This document shows, one piece after another, positions 18,649-26,883 of a stretch of DNA of 64,000 nt. How positions within the stretch are numbered: position 1 is the first letter of the stretch; every line of letters begins with the position of its first letter. Origin of the DNA: Actinoallomurus sp963799975. Its GTDB lineage: Bacteria > Actinomycetota > Actinomycetes > Streptosporangiales > Streptosporangiaceae. Both the position numbers and the translations under genes were made by a program. The stretch is taken from assembly GCA_963799975.1 (NCBI GenBank), contig CAWCZF010000006.1, positions 992,001 to 1,056,000 of the forward strand, read 5' to 3'. Under the pieces are notes generated by a model. The model made no database searches, had not been told where the DNA came from, and was given only the letters and a program-made list of their open reading frames with translations.

Positions 18649-19749
18649 CTAGAGGTCGAGTGCGGGGCTGCCGTCGACGTAGACGGGGCCCTGCCAGCTC
18701 AGGCCGTCGCTGTTCTCGTCGTACTCGATCCAGCCGTCGATGGTCCAGGCGCCCGACCCCGGTGATTCGATCGAGGCCGCGCACACGTAGTCGCCGACGC
18801 CGTCACCGTTGGTGAAGTCGTCGTTGATCCGGTCGGCGAAGCCGGAGCACCTGAATTCCTTTGAGGTGCTGTTGTCGAGCTGGAACTGCAGGTGCGGCTC
18901 GAATCCGTCGAACTTGTGCGTGGTGTTGTCGGAACTGTCGCCGCTGCCGGTGGCCGGCTTCCAGTCCACGGTCAGCCATGCGTCGAGGTAGTACTTTCCA
19001 GCCGCCCGGTCGAGGGAGTATTTGTAGCATTCGTCGGTCGCCAGGTCCACGTCGTGCATACCGGTGAGCGCGACGGTGAAGTAGGGGGTGTGTGCGCAGG
19101 TGCCGCCGGAGGCGGGCGTCTCGATGGTCGCGCCCGCCGCGTCGTTGAACAGCTTGCTGTAGGTGTAGGCGGTGTAGTGGCTCATCGGGCTGTCGTCGAG
19201 GTCGTCTGCGCTGAAGGAGACGGTCGCCTTCTTGGGGTGGGCGCCGCCGAAGGCGTAGTAGGTGAACTTCGTGTGTGCGCTGTCCTCCCAGTTGGAGAAG
19301 AGCACCATGTGGCCGTCCGTGACGTCGTCGAACATGTCACCGGGCTGCATGTCGGTGCGGCTGCTCAGCTTGCTGACGCCGGAGTGGCCGGGAAAGTGCG
19401 CCGTGTCGGGATCGTCGCCCAGGTGCCATGCCATGGAGACGAAGCCGGAGCAGTCCCTGCGGTAGCCGCGGCCGTCCGGGTCGGGGTAGTAGGAACCTGT
19501 CTGGGTGTAGCTCGGGCCTTTGTAGACCCAGTACTGGGCGCGGGCGATGACCTCGCTGCGGCTGATCTTCTGGCCGGTCACGTCGTCCGCGTGCGCCGGC
19601 CGCAGCGTGCCGGGGCACAGTAAGGCGGCGAGGCAGGCGAGGGCGAGCAGCGCCACGCGGGTCCGTGGGGCCGCGAACCGGCTCAGGCGAGTCCAGGTCC
19701 AGGCCGCCGCCGGTGGGGCGCCCGTCGTTCGTCGTGCAGGGTCCGTCAT
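18649..19749 (-). CDS. Secreted NlpC/P60-like (amidase-type) protein with C-terminal beta domain
   Basis: The 366-residue product has a signal peptide ending near RPAHA. Residues about 60-180 resemble an NlpC/P60 papain-like hydrolase: SEVIARAQYWVYKG, then RDCSGFVSMAWHL with the catalytic Cys, and DGHMVLFSNW with the likely catalytic His. The C-terminal 170 residues are rich in Asp, Ser and Gly with four Cys that may form disulfides; I do not recognise that domain. A cell-wall peptide or amide hydrolase acting outside the cell is likely. ATG 19749 is preceded by CGAGGAGGAAGAC, an excellent ribosome site. Monocistronic. Confidence 0.75.
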   Translation of the reverse strand: MTDPARRTTGAPPAAAWTWTRLSRFAAPRTRVALLALACLAALLCPGTLRPAHADDVTGQKISRSEVIARAQYWVYKGPSYTQTGSYYPDPDGRGYRRDCSGFVSMAWHLGDDPDTAHFPGHSGVSKLSSRTDMQPGDMFDDVTDGHMVLFSNWEDSAHTKFTYYAFGGAHPKKATVSFSADDLDDSPMSHYTAYTYSKLFNDAAGATIETPASGGTCAHTPYFTVALTGMHDVDLATDECYKYSLDRAAGKYYLDAWLTVDWKPATGSGDSSDNTTHKFDGFEPHLQFQLDNSTSKEFRCSGFADRINDDFTNGDGVGDYVCAASIESPGSGAWTIDGWIEYDENSDGLSWQGPVYVDGSPALDL

Positions 19750-19944
19750 GGTCTTCCTCCTCGTCGTTCCCGCATCGTGTGCTGCGGGATCTGTGATCAA
19801 GGATGCGAAGACCTGGGTGAAATGTCCTTATTGTTCCGCGCCACTCCGTTGACTGTGCGTGCCACTGTCATGTGCGGGCCCTCGACGCGCCGCGTTCCTC
19901 GACGGCATCTCGCGATATAACTTGTTCTCTTCGCCGGTCTCGCC

Positions 19945-19964
19945 TATATTCGTCTACGAATATA
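19945..19964. promoter_or_regulatory. Perfect inverted repeat, likely PadR autoregulatory operator
   Basis: TATATTCGT (19945-19953), two bases, then ACGAATATA (19956-19964) form a perfect 9-bp inverted repeat 19 bases before the PadR gene, in the only AT-rich stretch nearby. PadR repressors usually bind such dyads over their own promoter, so this is the likely operator for padR and the downstream ABC exporter. Confidence 0.65.
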
Positions 19965-19983
19965 CGCATGAGAAGAGGCGGCG

Positions 19984-20673
19984 ATGGCACGGCGGCGCAA
20001 GGTGACGACACCGCTCGCGCTCTCCGTACTGGCCACGCTCAGCGAAGCGCCCATGCACCCGTACGAGATCGCGCGGCTGCTCCGGCATCGGGGCAAGGAC
20101 CAGTCGATCAAGATCCGGTACGGCTCCCTCTACACGGTCGTGCAGAGCCTGGAGGAGCAGGGGTTCGTCGCCGCCGAGGGCACCGCGCGCGCCGGGCGGC
20201 GGCCCGAGCGGACCGTCTACCGGCTCACCGAGGACGGCCGGGAGGAGCTCGAAGACCGGCTCAAGGAGCTGGTCGGCGAGCCCACCAAGGAGTATCCGCT
20301 CTTCGAGGCCGCACTGTCCCTGATGGGCGTGCTGGCGCCCGACGAGGTGATCAGGCTGCTCACCGAGCGGCTGCGGCTGCTGGAGGTCGAGCTCGCCCGG
20401 TCGCGTGCCGCCCTGCACGAGCTGACCGTCGAGCAGCGGCTGCCCCGCCTGTTCCTCATCGAGAACGAGTACGCCCTCGCCATGGCGCAGGCCGAGGCCG
20501 ACTGGGTGCGCGGGCTGATCCGGGAGCTGACCGACGGGTCGCTCGACGGCGTCGGCCACTGGCGCGCCTGGCACAAGTCCGGGGAGTTCCCCGCGGAGTG
20601 GAGCGAGCGCGACTGGGCCAAGGCCGATCGCGCGCGAGGCGAGAGCCGAGGAGAGAGCGAGGTCGATCCCTAG
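19984..20673 (+). CDS. PadR family transcriptional regulator
   Basis: The 229-residue protein has the PadR winged-helix domain: LALSVLATLSEAPMHPYEIARLL, IRYGSLYTVVQSLEEQGFV and the wing RTVYRLTEDGREELEDRL. A C-terminal helical dimerisation domain follows, with ALSLMGVLAPDEVIRLLTERLRLLE. It is 169 bases upstream of an ABC exporter on the same strand, the common arrangement of a PadR repressor with a drug efflux pump. A dyad sits immediately upstream. The effector is unknown. Confidence 0.92.
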   Translation: MARRRKVTTPLALSVLATLSEAPMHPYEIARLLRHRGKDQSIKIRYGSLYTVVQSLEEQGFVAAEGTARAGRRPERTVYRLTEDGREELEDRLKELVGEPTKEYPLFEAALSLMGVLAPDEVIRLLTERLRLLEVELARSRAALHELTVEQRLPRLFLIENEYALAMAQAEADWVRGLIRELTDGSLDGVGHWRAWHKSGEFPAEWSERDWAKADRARGESRGESEVDP

Positions 20674-20842
20674 AACGAGAGAACCCCCGGCCTGGTGCAC
20701 CCGTCCGCCACAGACCTGGAGCACCACGCCGGGGTCGCGACACCGACGAACCGGAACGGCCGAAGGCGCGGCGCGAACCACACTACCCGTGACGCCCTCC
20801 TCCGGCCGGTTCACCGACCGTACGAACACGACCGGAGGAACC

Positions 20843-21850
20843 ATGCCAGAGCATGCGATCGAGGCGCGCGGCCTCGTCAAGACCTATCCGTCGCGGGGCA
20901 CGCCGGGCGGGATCCGTGCCCTCGACGGGCTCGACCTCGCCGTCCCGGGAGGCGCCGTCTTCGCCCTTCTCGGGCCGAACGGCGCCGGGAAGTCCACCGC
21001 CGTCAAGATCCTCACCACCCTCGCGCGGCCCGACTCGGGCGGCGCCGTCGTCGCGGGCATCGACGTGCTGCGCCGGCCCGGACGGGTGCGCCGGGCGATC
21101 GGGGTGGTCGCGCAGCGGTCCGGCAGCGACCCGATGGCCACCGGACGGGAGAACCTCCTCCTCCAGGGACGCCTGTACGGCATGGGCGGCGCGGCACGTG
21201 CGCGAGCGGACGAGCTGCTCGCGCGCTTCGACCTGACCGAGTCCGCGGGCCGCCTGGTCAAGACCTACTCCGGCGGGATGCAGCGGCGGCTCGACGTGGC
21301 CCTCGGGCTCATGCACCGGCCGCGCGTGCTCTTCCTCGACGAGCCGACCACCGGCCTGGACCCCGAGGCGCGTACGGCGATGTGGCGTGAGGTCTCCCGG
21401 CTCGCCGGGGACGAGGGCCTGACCGTCCTGCTCACCACCCACTACCTGGAGGAGGCCGACCGGCTCGCACGCGCGCTCGCCATCATGGACCGGGGGCGGA
21501 TCGTCGCCGAGGGCACGCCCGACGAGCTGAAGGGCGAGTTGCACGGCGACGCCGTGCACCTGGAGCTGGCCGAGGAGGCCGGCCACGAGAAGGTGCGCGA
21601 GGCGCTCGCCGGCCTGCCCGGGATACGTGAGGTGCTGGTCGCCGGGCGTGCCGTCAGCACGCGCAGCGACGACGGTCCCGCGGCCGTGCCCGGCATCCTC
21701 GCGGCCCTCCAGCGCGCCGGTACGCCGGCCGCGTCCGTGACGGTCGCCCGGCCCTCGCTGGACGACGTCTACCTGCGGCACACCGGCCGCCGCTACAGCG
21801 CCGATGACGCGCCGGCGGCGGACCACGACCTCACGGAGGCGAGCCGATGA
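20843..21850 (+). CDS. Drug-type ABC exporter ATP-binding protein (DrrA-like)
   Basis: The 335-residue ATPase has Walker A GPNGAGKST, Q-loop in VVAQRSGSDPM, ABC signature YSGGMQRR, Walker B VLFLDEPTTGLD and switch His in LLTTHYLEEAD. The C-terminal extension after DELKGEL is typical of DrrA/NodI-like drug exporters. ATG 20843 is chosen because CCGGAGGAACC precedes it. It overlaps the permease gene by four bases (ATGA), so the two are made together as an ABC-2 type exporter of unknown substrate. Probably controlled by the upstream PadR protein. Confidence 0.93.
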   Translation: MPEHAIEARGLVKTYPSRGTPGGIRALDGLDLAVPGGAVFALLGPNGAGKSTAVKILTTLARPDSGGAVVAGIDVLRRPGRVRRAIGVVAQRSGSDPMATGRENLLLQGRLYGMGGAARARADELLARFDLTESAGRLVKTYSGGMQRRLDVALGLMHRPRVLFLDEPTTGLDPEARTAMWREVSRLAGDEGLTVLLTTHYLEEADRLARALAIMDRGRIVAEGTPDELKGELHGDAVHLELAEEAGHEKVREALAGLPGIREVLVAGRAVSTRSDDGPAAVPGILAALQRAGTPAASVTVARPSLDDVYLRHTGRRYSADDAPAADHDLTEASR

Positions 21851-22638
21851 CGGCCACCGCGTTCACCACGACCATCGGCCACACCTGGCACCTGACCGGG
21901 CGGCGGCTGCACGCCGTCCTGCGCCAGCCCGCCTTCGTCGTGATCAGCCTCATCCAGCCGGCCATCTGGCTCTTCCTGTTCGGGCAGCTGTTCCGCCGGG
22001 TGGTCGACATCCCCGGCTTCGGCGGCGGCTCCTACCTGGACTACCTGATCCCGGGGATCGTCGCGATGAACGCGATGTCGGCGAGCATGTGGGCGGGCAT
22101 GGGCGCGATGGAGGAGATCGACCGGGGCACGCTCAACCGGTTCCTCGTCTCGCCCGCGAGCCGCGTCGCGCTGATGAACGCGAACGTCGTCGAGCTGGGG
22201 GTCAACACGATCGTGCAGTCGGTGATCATCTTGGCGCTTGGCCGGCTGGGCGGCGCGCACTACCCGGGCGGCCTCGCCGGGCCGGTCGTGATCGTCCTCG
22301 CGTCGATCCTGCTCGGCACCGTCTTCGGCACGCTCTCCAACGCCTGCGGGATGCTCGTACGGCAGCGTGAGGCGATCATCGGGATCAACATCTTCTTCAT
22401 GCTGCCGCTGACGTTCCTGTCCTCGGCGTTCATGGCGCCCGCGCTGATGCCGGGCTGGATGCGGACGGTCGCGGCGGGCAACCCGCTCGACTGGGCGGTG
22501 CGGGCGGGCCGCTCGGCGCTGAGCACCGATCCCGACTGGGGCGCCGTGGCGATCCGCTGCGGCGGGCTGCTGGTCCTTGCCGTCGTGTGTGTGGCGGTGT
22601 CGGTGGCGACGTTCCGTTCGTACCAGAAGAGCGTGTGA
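21847..22638 (+). CDS. ABC-2 type transporter permease (DrrB-like)
   Basis: The 263-residue membrane protein has six predicted helices, starting with a cytosolic helix HTWHLTGRRLHAVLRQPAFVV and the segment LIQPAIWLFLFGQLF. The ABC-2 signature region is near FFMLPLTFLSSAFMAP, followed by a loop with MRTVAAGNPLDWAV that is diagnostic of DrrB-type permeases. Its start overlaps the ATPase stop. It forms the membrane half of the exporter. Confidence 0.92.
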   Translation: MTATAFTTTIGHTWHLTGRRLHAVLRQPAFVVISLIQPAIWLFLFGQLFRRVVDIPGFGGGSYLDYLIPGIVAMNAMSASMWAGMGAMEEIDRGTLNRFLVSPASRVALMNANVVELGVNTIVQSVIILALGRLGGAHYPGGLAGPVVIVLASILLGTVFGTLSNACGMLVRQREAIIGINIFFMLPLTFLSSAFMAPALMPGWMRTVAAGNPLDWAVRAGRSALSTDPDWGAVAIRCGGLLVLAVVCVAVSVATFRSYQKSV

Positions 22639-22653
22639 CACTACGCTCCAGGA

Positions 22654-22878
22654 ATGAACGATATCGAATGCACCAATTGCGGCGCCGGCGGGCTGGAGCC
22701 GGGTTTCATCACGGACTCCGGTGAGGGGTCACAGGGGTTCTCGCGATGGGTCCAGGGCGCTCTTCAGCGTGGCCCGTTCGGCGGGGCCAAGGTGCTGGGC
22801 CGCCCGAAGTGGCAGGTCAACGCGTTTCGGTGCCCGGAGTGCCGGCACCTGGAGCTGTTCGCGAGCGAACCGGCCTAG
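22654..22878 (+). CDS. Small zinc-ribbon-like protein
   Basis: The 74-residue protein has two Cys pairs, ECTNCGAGG near the N-terminus and FRCPECRHLELF near the C-terminus, arranged as a zinc ribbon, with a Gly-rich middle. Such small proteins are widespread and functionally uncharacterised in actinomycetes. It lies 15 bases after the permease stop and could be cotranscribed. A strong terminator follows immediately. Confidence 0.75.
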   Translation: MNDIECTNCGAGGLEPGFITDSGEGSQGFSRWVQGALQRGPFGGAKVLGRPKWQVNAFRCPECRHLELFASEPA

Positions 22879-22885
22879 CGCGGCC

Positions 22886-22918
22886 GTGCGGGGCGCTCCG
22901 TAACGGAGCGCCCCGCAC
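22886..22918 (+). terminator. Intrinsic-type hairpin after the ABC exporter operon
   Basis: A perfect 15-bp stem (GTGCGGGGCGCTCCG with its complement) around the three-base loop TAA lies eight bases after the zinc-ribbon gene stop. It is a strong rho-independent-like hairpin, lacking a U-tract as is usual in actinomycetes. Confidence 0.8.
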
Positions 22919-23264
22919 AGTGGGATCCGCGCGGTCGCGGTCTGGCGGCCACGGCAACGTGAGCTGTGGCCGCCGGTGGAAGCCCCCGAAGAGGTTTCCG
23001 ATGCGGAGCCTAGGCGCAGGCAAATACTTCGTTCGCGGGTTCCCTGGAAAAAACAATCAATGCCAAGCGAATTAGCAGTAGATAGGCTGATAGAAGTGGA
23101 TATTTCCGCGCAATATCAGCCGACCGAAAGGGGGCCTAGAGGTTCTTCGCTCAGCCCGGCGACGGTCCGTGAACATCTCGCGTTCGCCGGGTGGTCGGTT
23201 CCCGGACACCGGGCGTCGGTAGCGTCGGCTCGGCGGTGGGCGCCGGTGAGCCGGAGGCGGGCGG
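22919..23264. other. Intergenic region with AT-rich promoter area
   Basis: No gene was recognised in these 346 bases. The middle (about 23025-23125) is unusually AT-rich for this genome. It contains the dyad GATATT / AATATC separated by seven bases near 23098-23118. It probably holds the promoter of the two small helical-protein genes that follow. Confidence 0.5.
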
Positions 23265-23576
23265 TTGGGCCACGAACTGATCGCGGACGAGACGTCGCTG
23301 ACGTCCGCCGCGCGACGCATGCGCGAGTCGGCCGACCTGCTCGGGCGGCACGCGGACACGCTGACGGCCGTCGTGGCCGGCGGCGGACGCTCGCCCTGGG
23401 GGAGCGGCCTCCTCGCCACCCTGATGGACCAGGTCAACGCGACGCTCGGCGAGGCGTGCAGTCACCTGCACGCCGAGCTCGGCGCGGTCGGCGCGGGCAT
23501 CCAGGACATGGCCGACCGGCAGCGGCTCGCCGAGGACCTCGGCCGCGCGGGCGTGGCGACCGCGTCCCGCGGATGA
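23265..23576 (+). CDS. WXG100/ESX-like small helical protein
   Basis: The 103-residue protein, starting at TTG 23265 behind CCGGAGGCGG, is almost wholly helical. It begins like an ESX-type antiparallel helical hairpin (ADETSLTSAARRMRESADLLGRH), with a turn at SPWGSG in place of a strict WXG and a second helix MDQVNATLGEACSHLHAELGAVGAGI. It lies 22 bases upstream of a larger protein whose N-terminus is similarly helical. Small proteins of this type usually serve as secretion partners of type VII (ESX) substrates; no ESX core genes are in the window. Confidence 0.65.
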   Translation: MGHELIADETSLTSAARRMRESADLLGRHADTLTAVVAGGGRSPWGSGLLATLMDQVNATLGEACSHLHAELGAVGAGIQDMADRQRLAEDLGRAGVATASRG

Positions 23577-23598
23577 GCCGAGCGCCGATGAGGCTCCC

Positions 23599-24498
23599 GT
23601 GTCGGTGATGCTCCCGGCCGGACTCGAGACGGCCTTCGGGGTGCTGGGCGTCCCGTGGCCCACCGAGGACGAGGACCGCCTGCGCGAGTGCGCCGAGGCC
23701 TACCGCGCCTGCGCCGCCGCCCTCACGGCCGACGTCACCCCGGCCGCGCACGCCGCGGTCACGCGCGTCGCGGACGACAACGCGGGCGACCACGTCGACG
23801 CGCTCACCGCGTTCTGGAGCGACTACCACCACGCCGACGCCGGCCACCTGCCCAGCCTCGCCGTCACGCTGACCGCCCTGGGCGACGGCCACGACGCCGC
23901 CGCCAAACTGGTCGCGGCGGTCAAGACCCTGCTCGTCACGCTGGCCGCGTACCTGCTCGCCGCCCTGCTGTGGGCCGCGGCCGCGGCCGTCTGGACCGGG
24001 GGCGCCGCCGCGCTCCAGGCGCGGACGGCCGTCGGCGCCCTGCGGCTGGCGGCGCGGCGCGCGACGGCCGCCTTCCGCCGCGAGTTCGAGCGGTTCTTCG
24101 GCCAGCGGCTGGTCGAGGGCGTCGAGACCCGGCTCGGCCGCATCCTCGGTGCCCGCCGTCCCGCCCTTCCGGGTACGAACCGGGGCGTCCTGGACCGGCT
24201 GCGCGACACACCGCGGCCGAACACGACCATCGGCGAGCTGCGGGGCTTCACCACGCAGGAGGTCGACGGAAGCCTGTACAGCCAGGCCAAGAGTGAAAGG
24301 ATCCATCGGCTGACCGACCGCAACCTGCTCCGATCGCTGTTCAACCCGGCCAACGGCATGTACGTCCAGGCGTACCGCGACAGTCGCCGCTTCGTGAACG
24401 GGAGCCATCGCGTCGTGGAGATGCGAGTGCGGGCTTCCAAGGGCGGGTCGCTGATCACCGAGGACACGCCGATCTACGTCCACTTCCTCCCTGGATAG
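23599..24498 (+). CDS. WXG/CpnT-N-like protein with unidentified C-terminal domain (possible polymorphic toxin)
   Basis: The 299-residue protein starts at GTG 23599. The first 110 residues are helical and contain GVPWPTEDEDRLRECAEAYRACA, the pattern of actinomycete ESX-secreted proteins with a CpnT-like N-terminal domain. Residues about 115-140 are strongly hydrophobic (LLVTLAAYLLAALLWAAAAAVW). The C-terminal 90 residues (GELRGFTTQEVDGSLYSQAK onward, ending TEDTPIYVHFLPG) look like a separate folded module with conserved-looking Arg, His and Asn, in the place where toxin domains occur. I do not recognise the domain. No immunity-like gene follows; the next gene is convergent. Function as a secreted toxin is inference from architecture. 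Confidence 0.6.
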   Translation: MSVMLPAGLETAFGVLGVPWPTEDEDRLRECAEAYRACAAALTADVTPAAHAAVTRVADDNAGDHVDALTAFWSDYHHADAGHLPSLAVTLTALGDGHDAAAKLVAAVKTLLVTLAAYLLAALLWAAAAAVWTGGAAALQARTAVGALRLAARRATAAFRREFERFFGQRLVEGVETRLGRILGARRPALPGTNRGVLDRLRDTPRPNTTIGELRGFTTQEVDGSLYSQAKSERIHRLTDRNLLRSLFNPANGMYVQAYRDSRRFVNGSHRVVEMRVRASKGGSLITEDTPIYVHFLPG

Positions 24499-24524
24499 GC
24501 GCGGGTTCCCGTACGGCCCGGCGG

Positions 24525-26723
24525 CTATCGGCAGGCGGCATGTGACGTGTAGCGGCAGGCCACGACCGACGGCGTACTGACCGAGCGGCGCTTCTCGATC
24601 GACCACGCGAGCCGTACGTACTGCCCGTGCGCCCAGCCCAGCGGCGTCGCCGACAGGGTCGGGGTGCCCGGTGTGAAGCCGGGCAGACCCGCCGGCGGGC
24701 TGTTGTCCCAGACCTGCTCGGCCAGCAGGCCACCGCTGTTCGCGGTCGCGGCCATCGCGGCGAGCCGCGCGCCGGCATGCTGACCAGCGGCGATCTCGTA
24801 CTCCCCGCGCTCGCCGGCGAACAGCGGCCACAGCCGCCCGCGCGTCGCACCGCTCCCGGCCGGGAAGCCGATGTTCCAGCCGCTCCCGTCGGCCTGCTCG
24901 CCGTACCCGTCGAAGTCATAGCGGTGCCAGAACTCCCCGGCCGGGGTCTGCTCGCCGAGCCGCGCGTCCACGACCTTCAGCGAGTTGGTCACCGCGGGGT
25001 CGTTCGCGGGCAGCACGCCGAGCCGGACCAGTTCGAGGAAGCTCGGGTCCACGACGGCGCGCTGGTCGACGTTGTCCGGCCCGCTGTCGCCGATGTTGTA
25101 CTTCGTGCCGGCGTCCGGCATGCCGTCCTTGGTCAGCCGCAGGAAGTACGGCTTGGCGCTGTACGGGCCGGTCGAGGTGACCGTCCAGCCCTTGACCCTG
25201 GCCCGCCACGCGTCGGCCGTGCCGAGGTAGTGCCGGGCCGAGGCGGCGTCGCCCGCGGACCTGGCGAGGTCGGCCGCGCACACCAGACCCGCGATCTGTG
25301 CGCCGATGGTCGCGGGGGAGTAGCCGTCCTGGTTCTCCCAGCGCTCCTGCGGGGTTCGCGGCCCGTGGGAGACGATGTAGTCAGCGGCCGCCTTCACGTG
25401 CTTCCACGTCCCGGCGTCGCGGCGGCCCAGCTGCCAGGCGAGCACGATCGGGTCGGCGACCTCGTCGAGCTGGGTGTTGGTCCAGTGCGGCGTGCCGTCG
25501 ACCGTGCTGTTCTGCGGGAAGGACCCGTCGGCCTTCTGCTGCGTGCCGAACAGGTAGTCCAGCGCGCGGCCTGCCGCCGCCCGGTCGCCGTCGGCGAGCA
25601 GTCCGCTGGCCTTCTCGTACAGGTCGCGGGCCCACACGAGGTGGTACGCGCCGGAGGGGTTCTCCAGGGCGGCGTTGGTCCCCCACGACCACGGCATCGT
25701 CGGCGACGCGACGAAGCCGCCGCGGTACGTCTTGTCCTCCAGCGCGGCCAGGACCATGACGGAGGCGTAGTAGACCTGCCGCTCGGCAGGGGTGCGGAGC
25801 GAGGACGGCGGCCGGTTCAGGCCGCGTACGTAGGAGTGCCAGCCGCCCGCGTACGCGGTGGAGACGGCGCGGAACCCCGAGTCCAGCGACGCGCGTGCGG
25901 TACGCAGCGCCGCACCGTCGGTGGCGCCGAAGCCCAGCGCGAGCGTGAGGTCGCGGTGCCGCCCCACCCCGGTGAGCGCCGTACGGCCGGTCTGCACGAC
26001 GTTGCCGCCGGGCGCGTCGTAGTGCCAGTCCATCCGGTGGTCGGCACGCAGGTCCTGCCAGCCGTCACTGGTGCCGAGGTAGCCCGAGGAGGTCTCGGTG
26101 AAGGCGGGCGAGGCGACGAGCGCGCTGCCGGTCTTCGCGTCGTGGGCGAGCAGCGCGCTGCCCTGCGAGCGGCCGCTGTCGTCGAGCTTGTCCGAGGCGC
26201 CGTTGGACAGGCGCGGGTTGTAGAGCGCGTAGAGCCGGTACGGGTGGCCGGTGAGCGACGCGAAGCCGACCTTCAGCAGCACGGTGGCGCGCCGGGGGTC
26301 GGTGACGTAGGTCTTCGTGATGCGCCAGCGGCCGGACTTTTCGGTATTGACCTGCCGGTAGACGAGCGCCTTCGGGTCGGCGAGGCGCGTCGTGTGCGTG
26401 GTCGAATCGCTCTCGCGCTCGGTGAACGTGCGCCCGTCCGTGACGACGAACTGGAGGTCGCGGACGCTGGGCGTGCCGAGGTCGGGATAGTAGACCTCCG
26501 ACAGCGTGCCGTTCTGCAGCGTGTACCAGACCTTGCTGTCCGCGGCCTTCGCGGTCTTGGCGGTGCCGTACCCGTCCTTGTTCGCCGGCGCCCACGTGGG
26601 GCTCTGCCCCGGGCCGCCCGGCGCGGCCGTCGCGGGCGTGGCCAGCGCGTGCGGTGCTCCGGCGAGCAGTGCCGCGGCGGCGAGCAGCGCGGTCCCCGCA
26701 CTCAGCGTCCTGATCGACCACAT
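24525..26723 (-). CDS. Secreted GH15 glucoamylase/glucodextranase
   Basis: The 732-residue enzyme has a signal peptide ending near ALATPATAA, a beta-sandwich N-terminal domain (residues about 40-310, the glucodextranase N-domain) and an (alpha/alpha)6 GH15 domain. Catalytic Glu are visible in ERWENQDGYSPAT (general acid) and LLAEQVWD (base), and HLVWARDLYEKASGLL is a substrate-site motif. The enzyme should release glucose from non-reducing ends of alpha-glucans. The start has GGGAGG upstream. Convergent with the WXG-type gene and divergent from the penicillin acylase. Confidence 0.93.
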   Translation of the reverse strand: MWSIRTLSAGTALLAAAALLAGAPHALATPATAAPGGPGQSPTWAPANKDGYGTAKTAKAADSKVWYTLQNGTLSEVYYPDLGTPSVRDLQFVVTDGRTFTERESDSTTHTTRLADPKALVYRQVNTEKSGRWRITKTYVTDPRRATVLLKVGFASLTGHPYRLYALYNPRLSNGASDKLDDSGRSQGSALLAHDAKTGSALVASPAFTETSSGYLGTSDGWQDLRADHRMDWHYDAPGGNVVQTGRTALTGVGRHRDLTLALGFGATDGAALRTARASLDSGFRAVSTAYAGGWHSYVRGLNRPPSSLRTPAERQVYYASVMVLAALEDKTYRGGFVASPTMPWSWGTNAALENPSGAYHLVWARDLYEKASGLLADGDRAAAGRALDYLFGTQQKADGSFPQNSTVDGTPHWTNTQLDEVADPIVLAWQLGRRDAGTWKHVKAAADYIVSHGPRTPQERWENQDGYSPATIGAQIAGLVCAADLARSAGDAASARHYLGTADAWRARVKGWTVTSTGPYSAKPYFLRLTKDGMPDAGTKYNIGDSGPDNVDQRAVVDPSFLELVRLGVLPANDPAVTNSLKVVDARLGEQTPAGEFWHRYDFDGYGEQADGSGWNIGFPAGSGATRGRLWPLFAGERGEYEIAAGQHAGARLAAMAATANSGGLLAEQVWDNSPPAGLPGFTPGTPTLSATPLGWAHGQYVRLAWSIEKRRSVSTPSVVACRYTSHAACR

Positions 26724-26883
26724 CCGGGGGGCCTCCCGTGGCTCGGCTCCGTCCCGCGTGGGCGGGACACCCAGACCGGGAGTTTTCGCCGATCTTGATC
26801 CGCTGTCAAGATCGGATCAGAACGGAAGCCGCCGGAGCGTAGCCTTTGACGGATCCGTCACGAGACCCGTCGAGAGGCGTTCG

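Noticed and set aside
24525..26723. Apparent loss of the second catalytic Glu in GH15 (WAHGQY)
   Set aside because: The base Glu of GH15 lies in the preceding AEQ motif, present here as LLAEQVWD; WAHGQY aligns with a non-catalytic segment.
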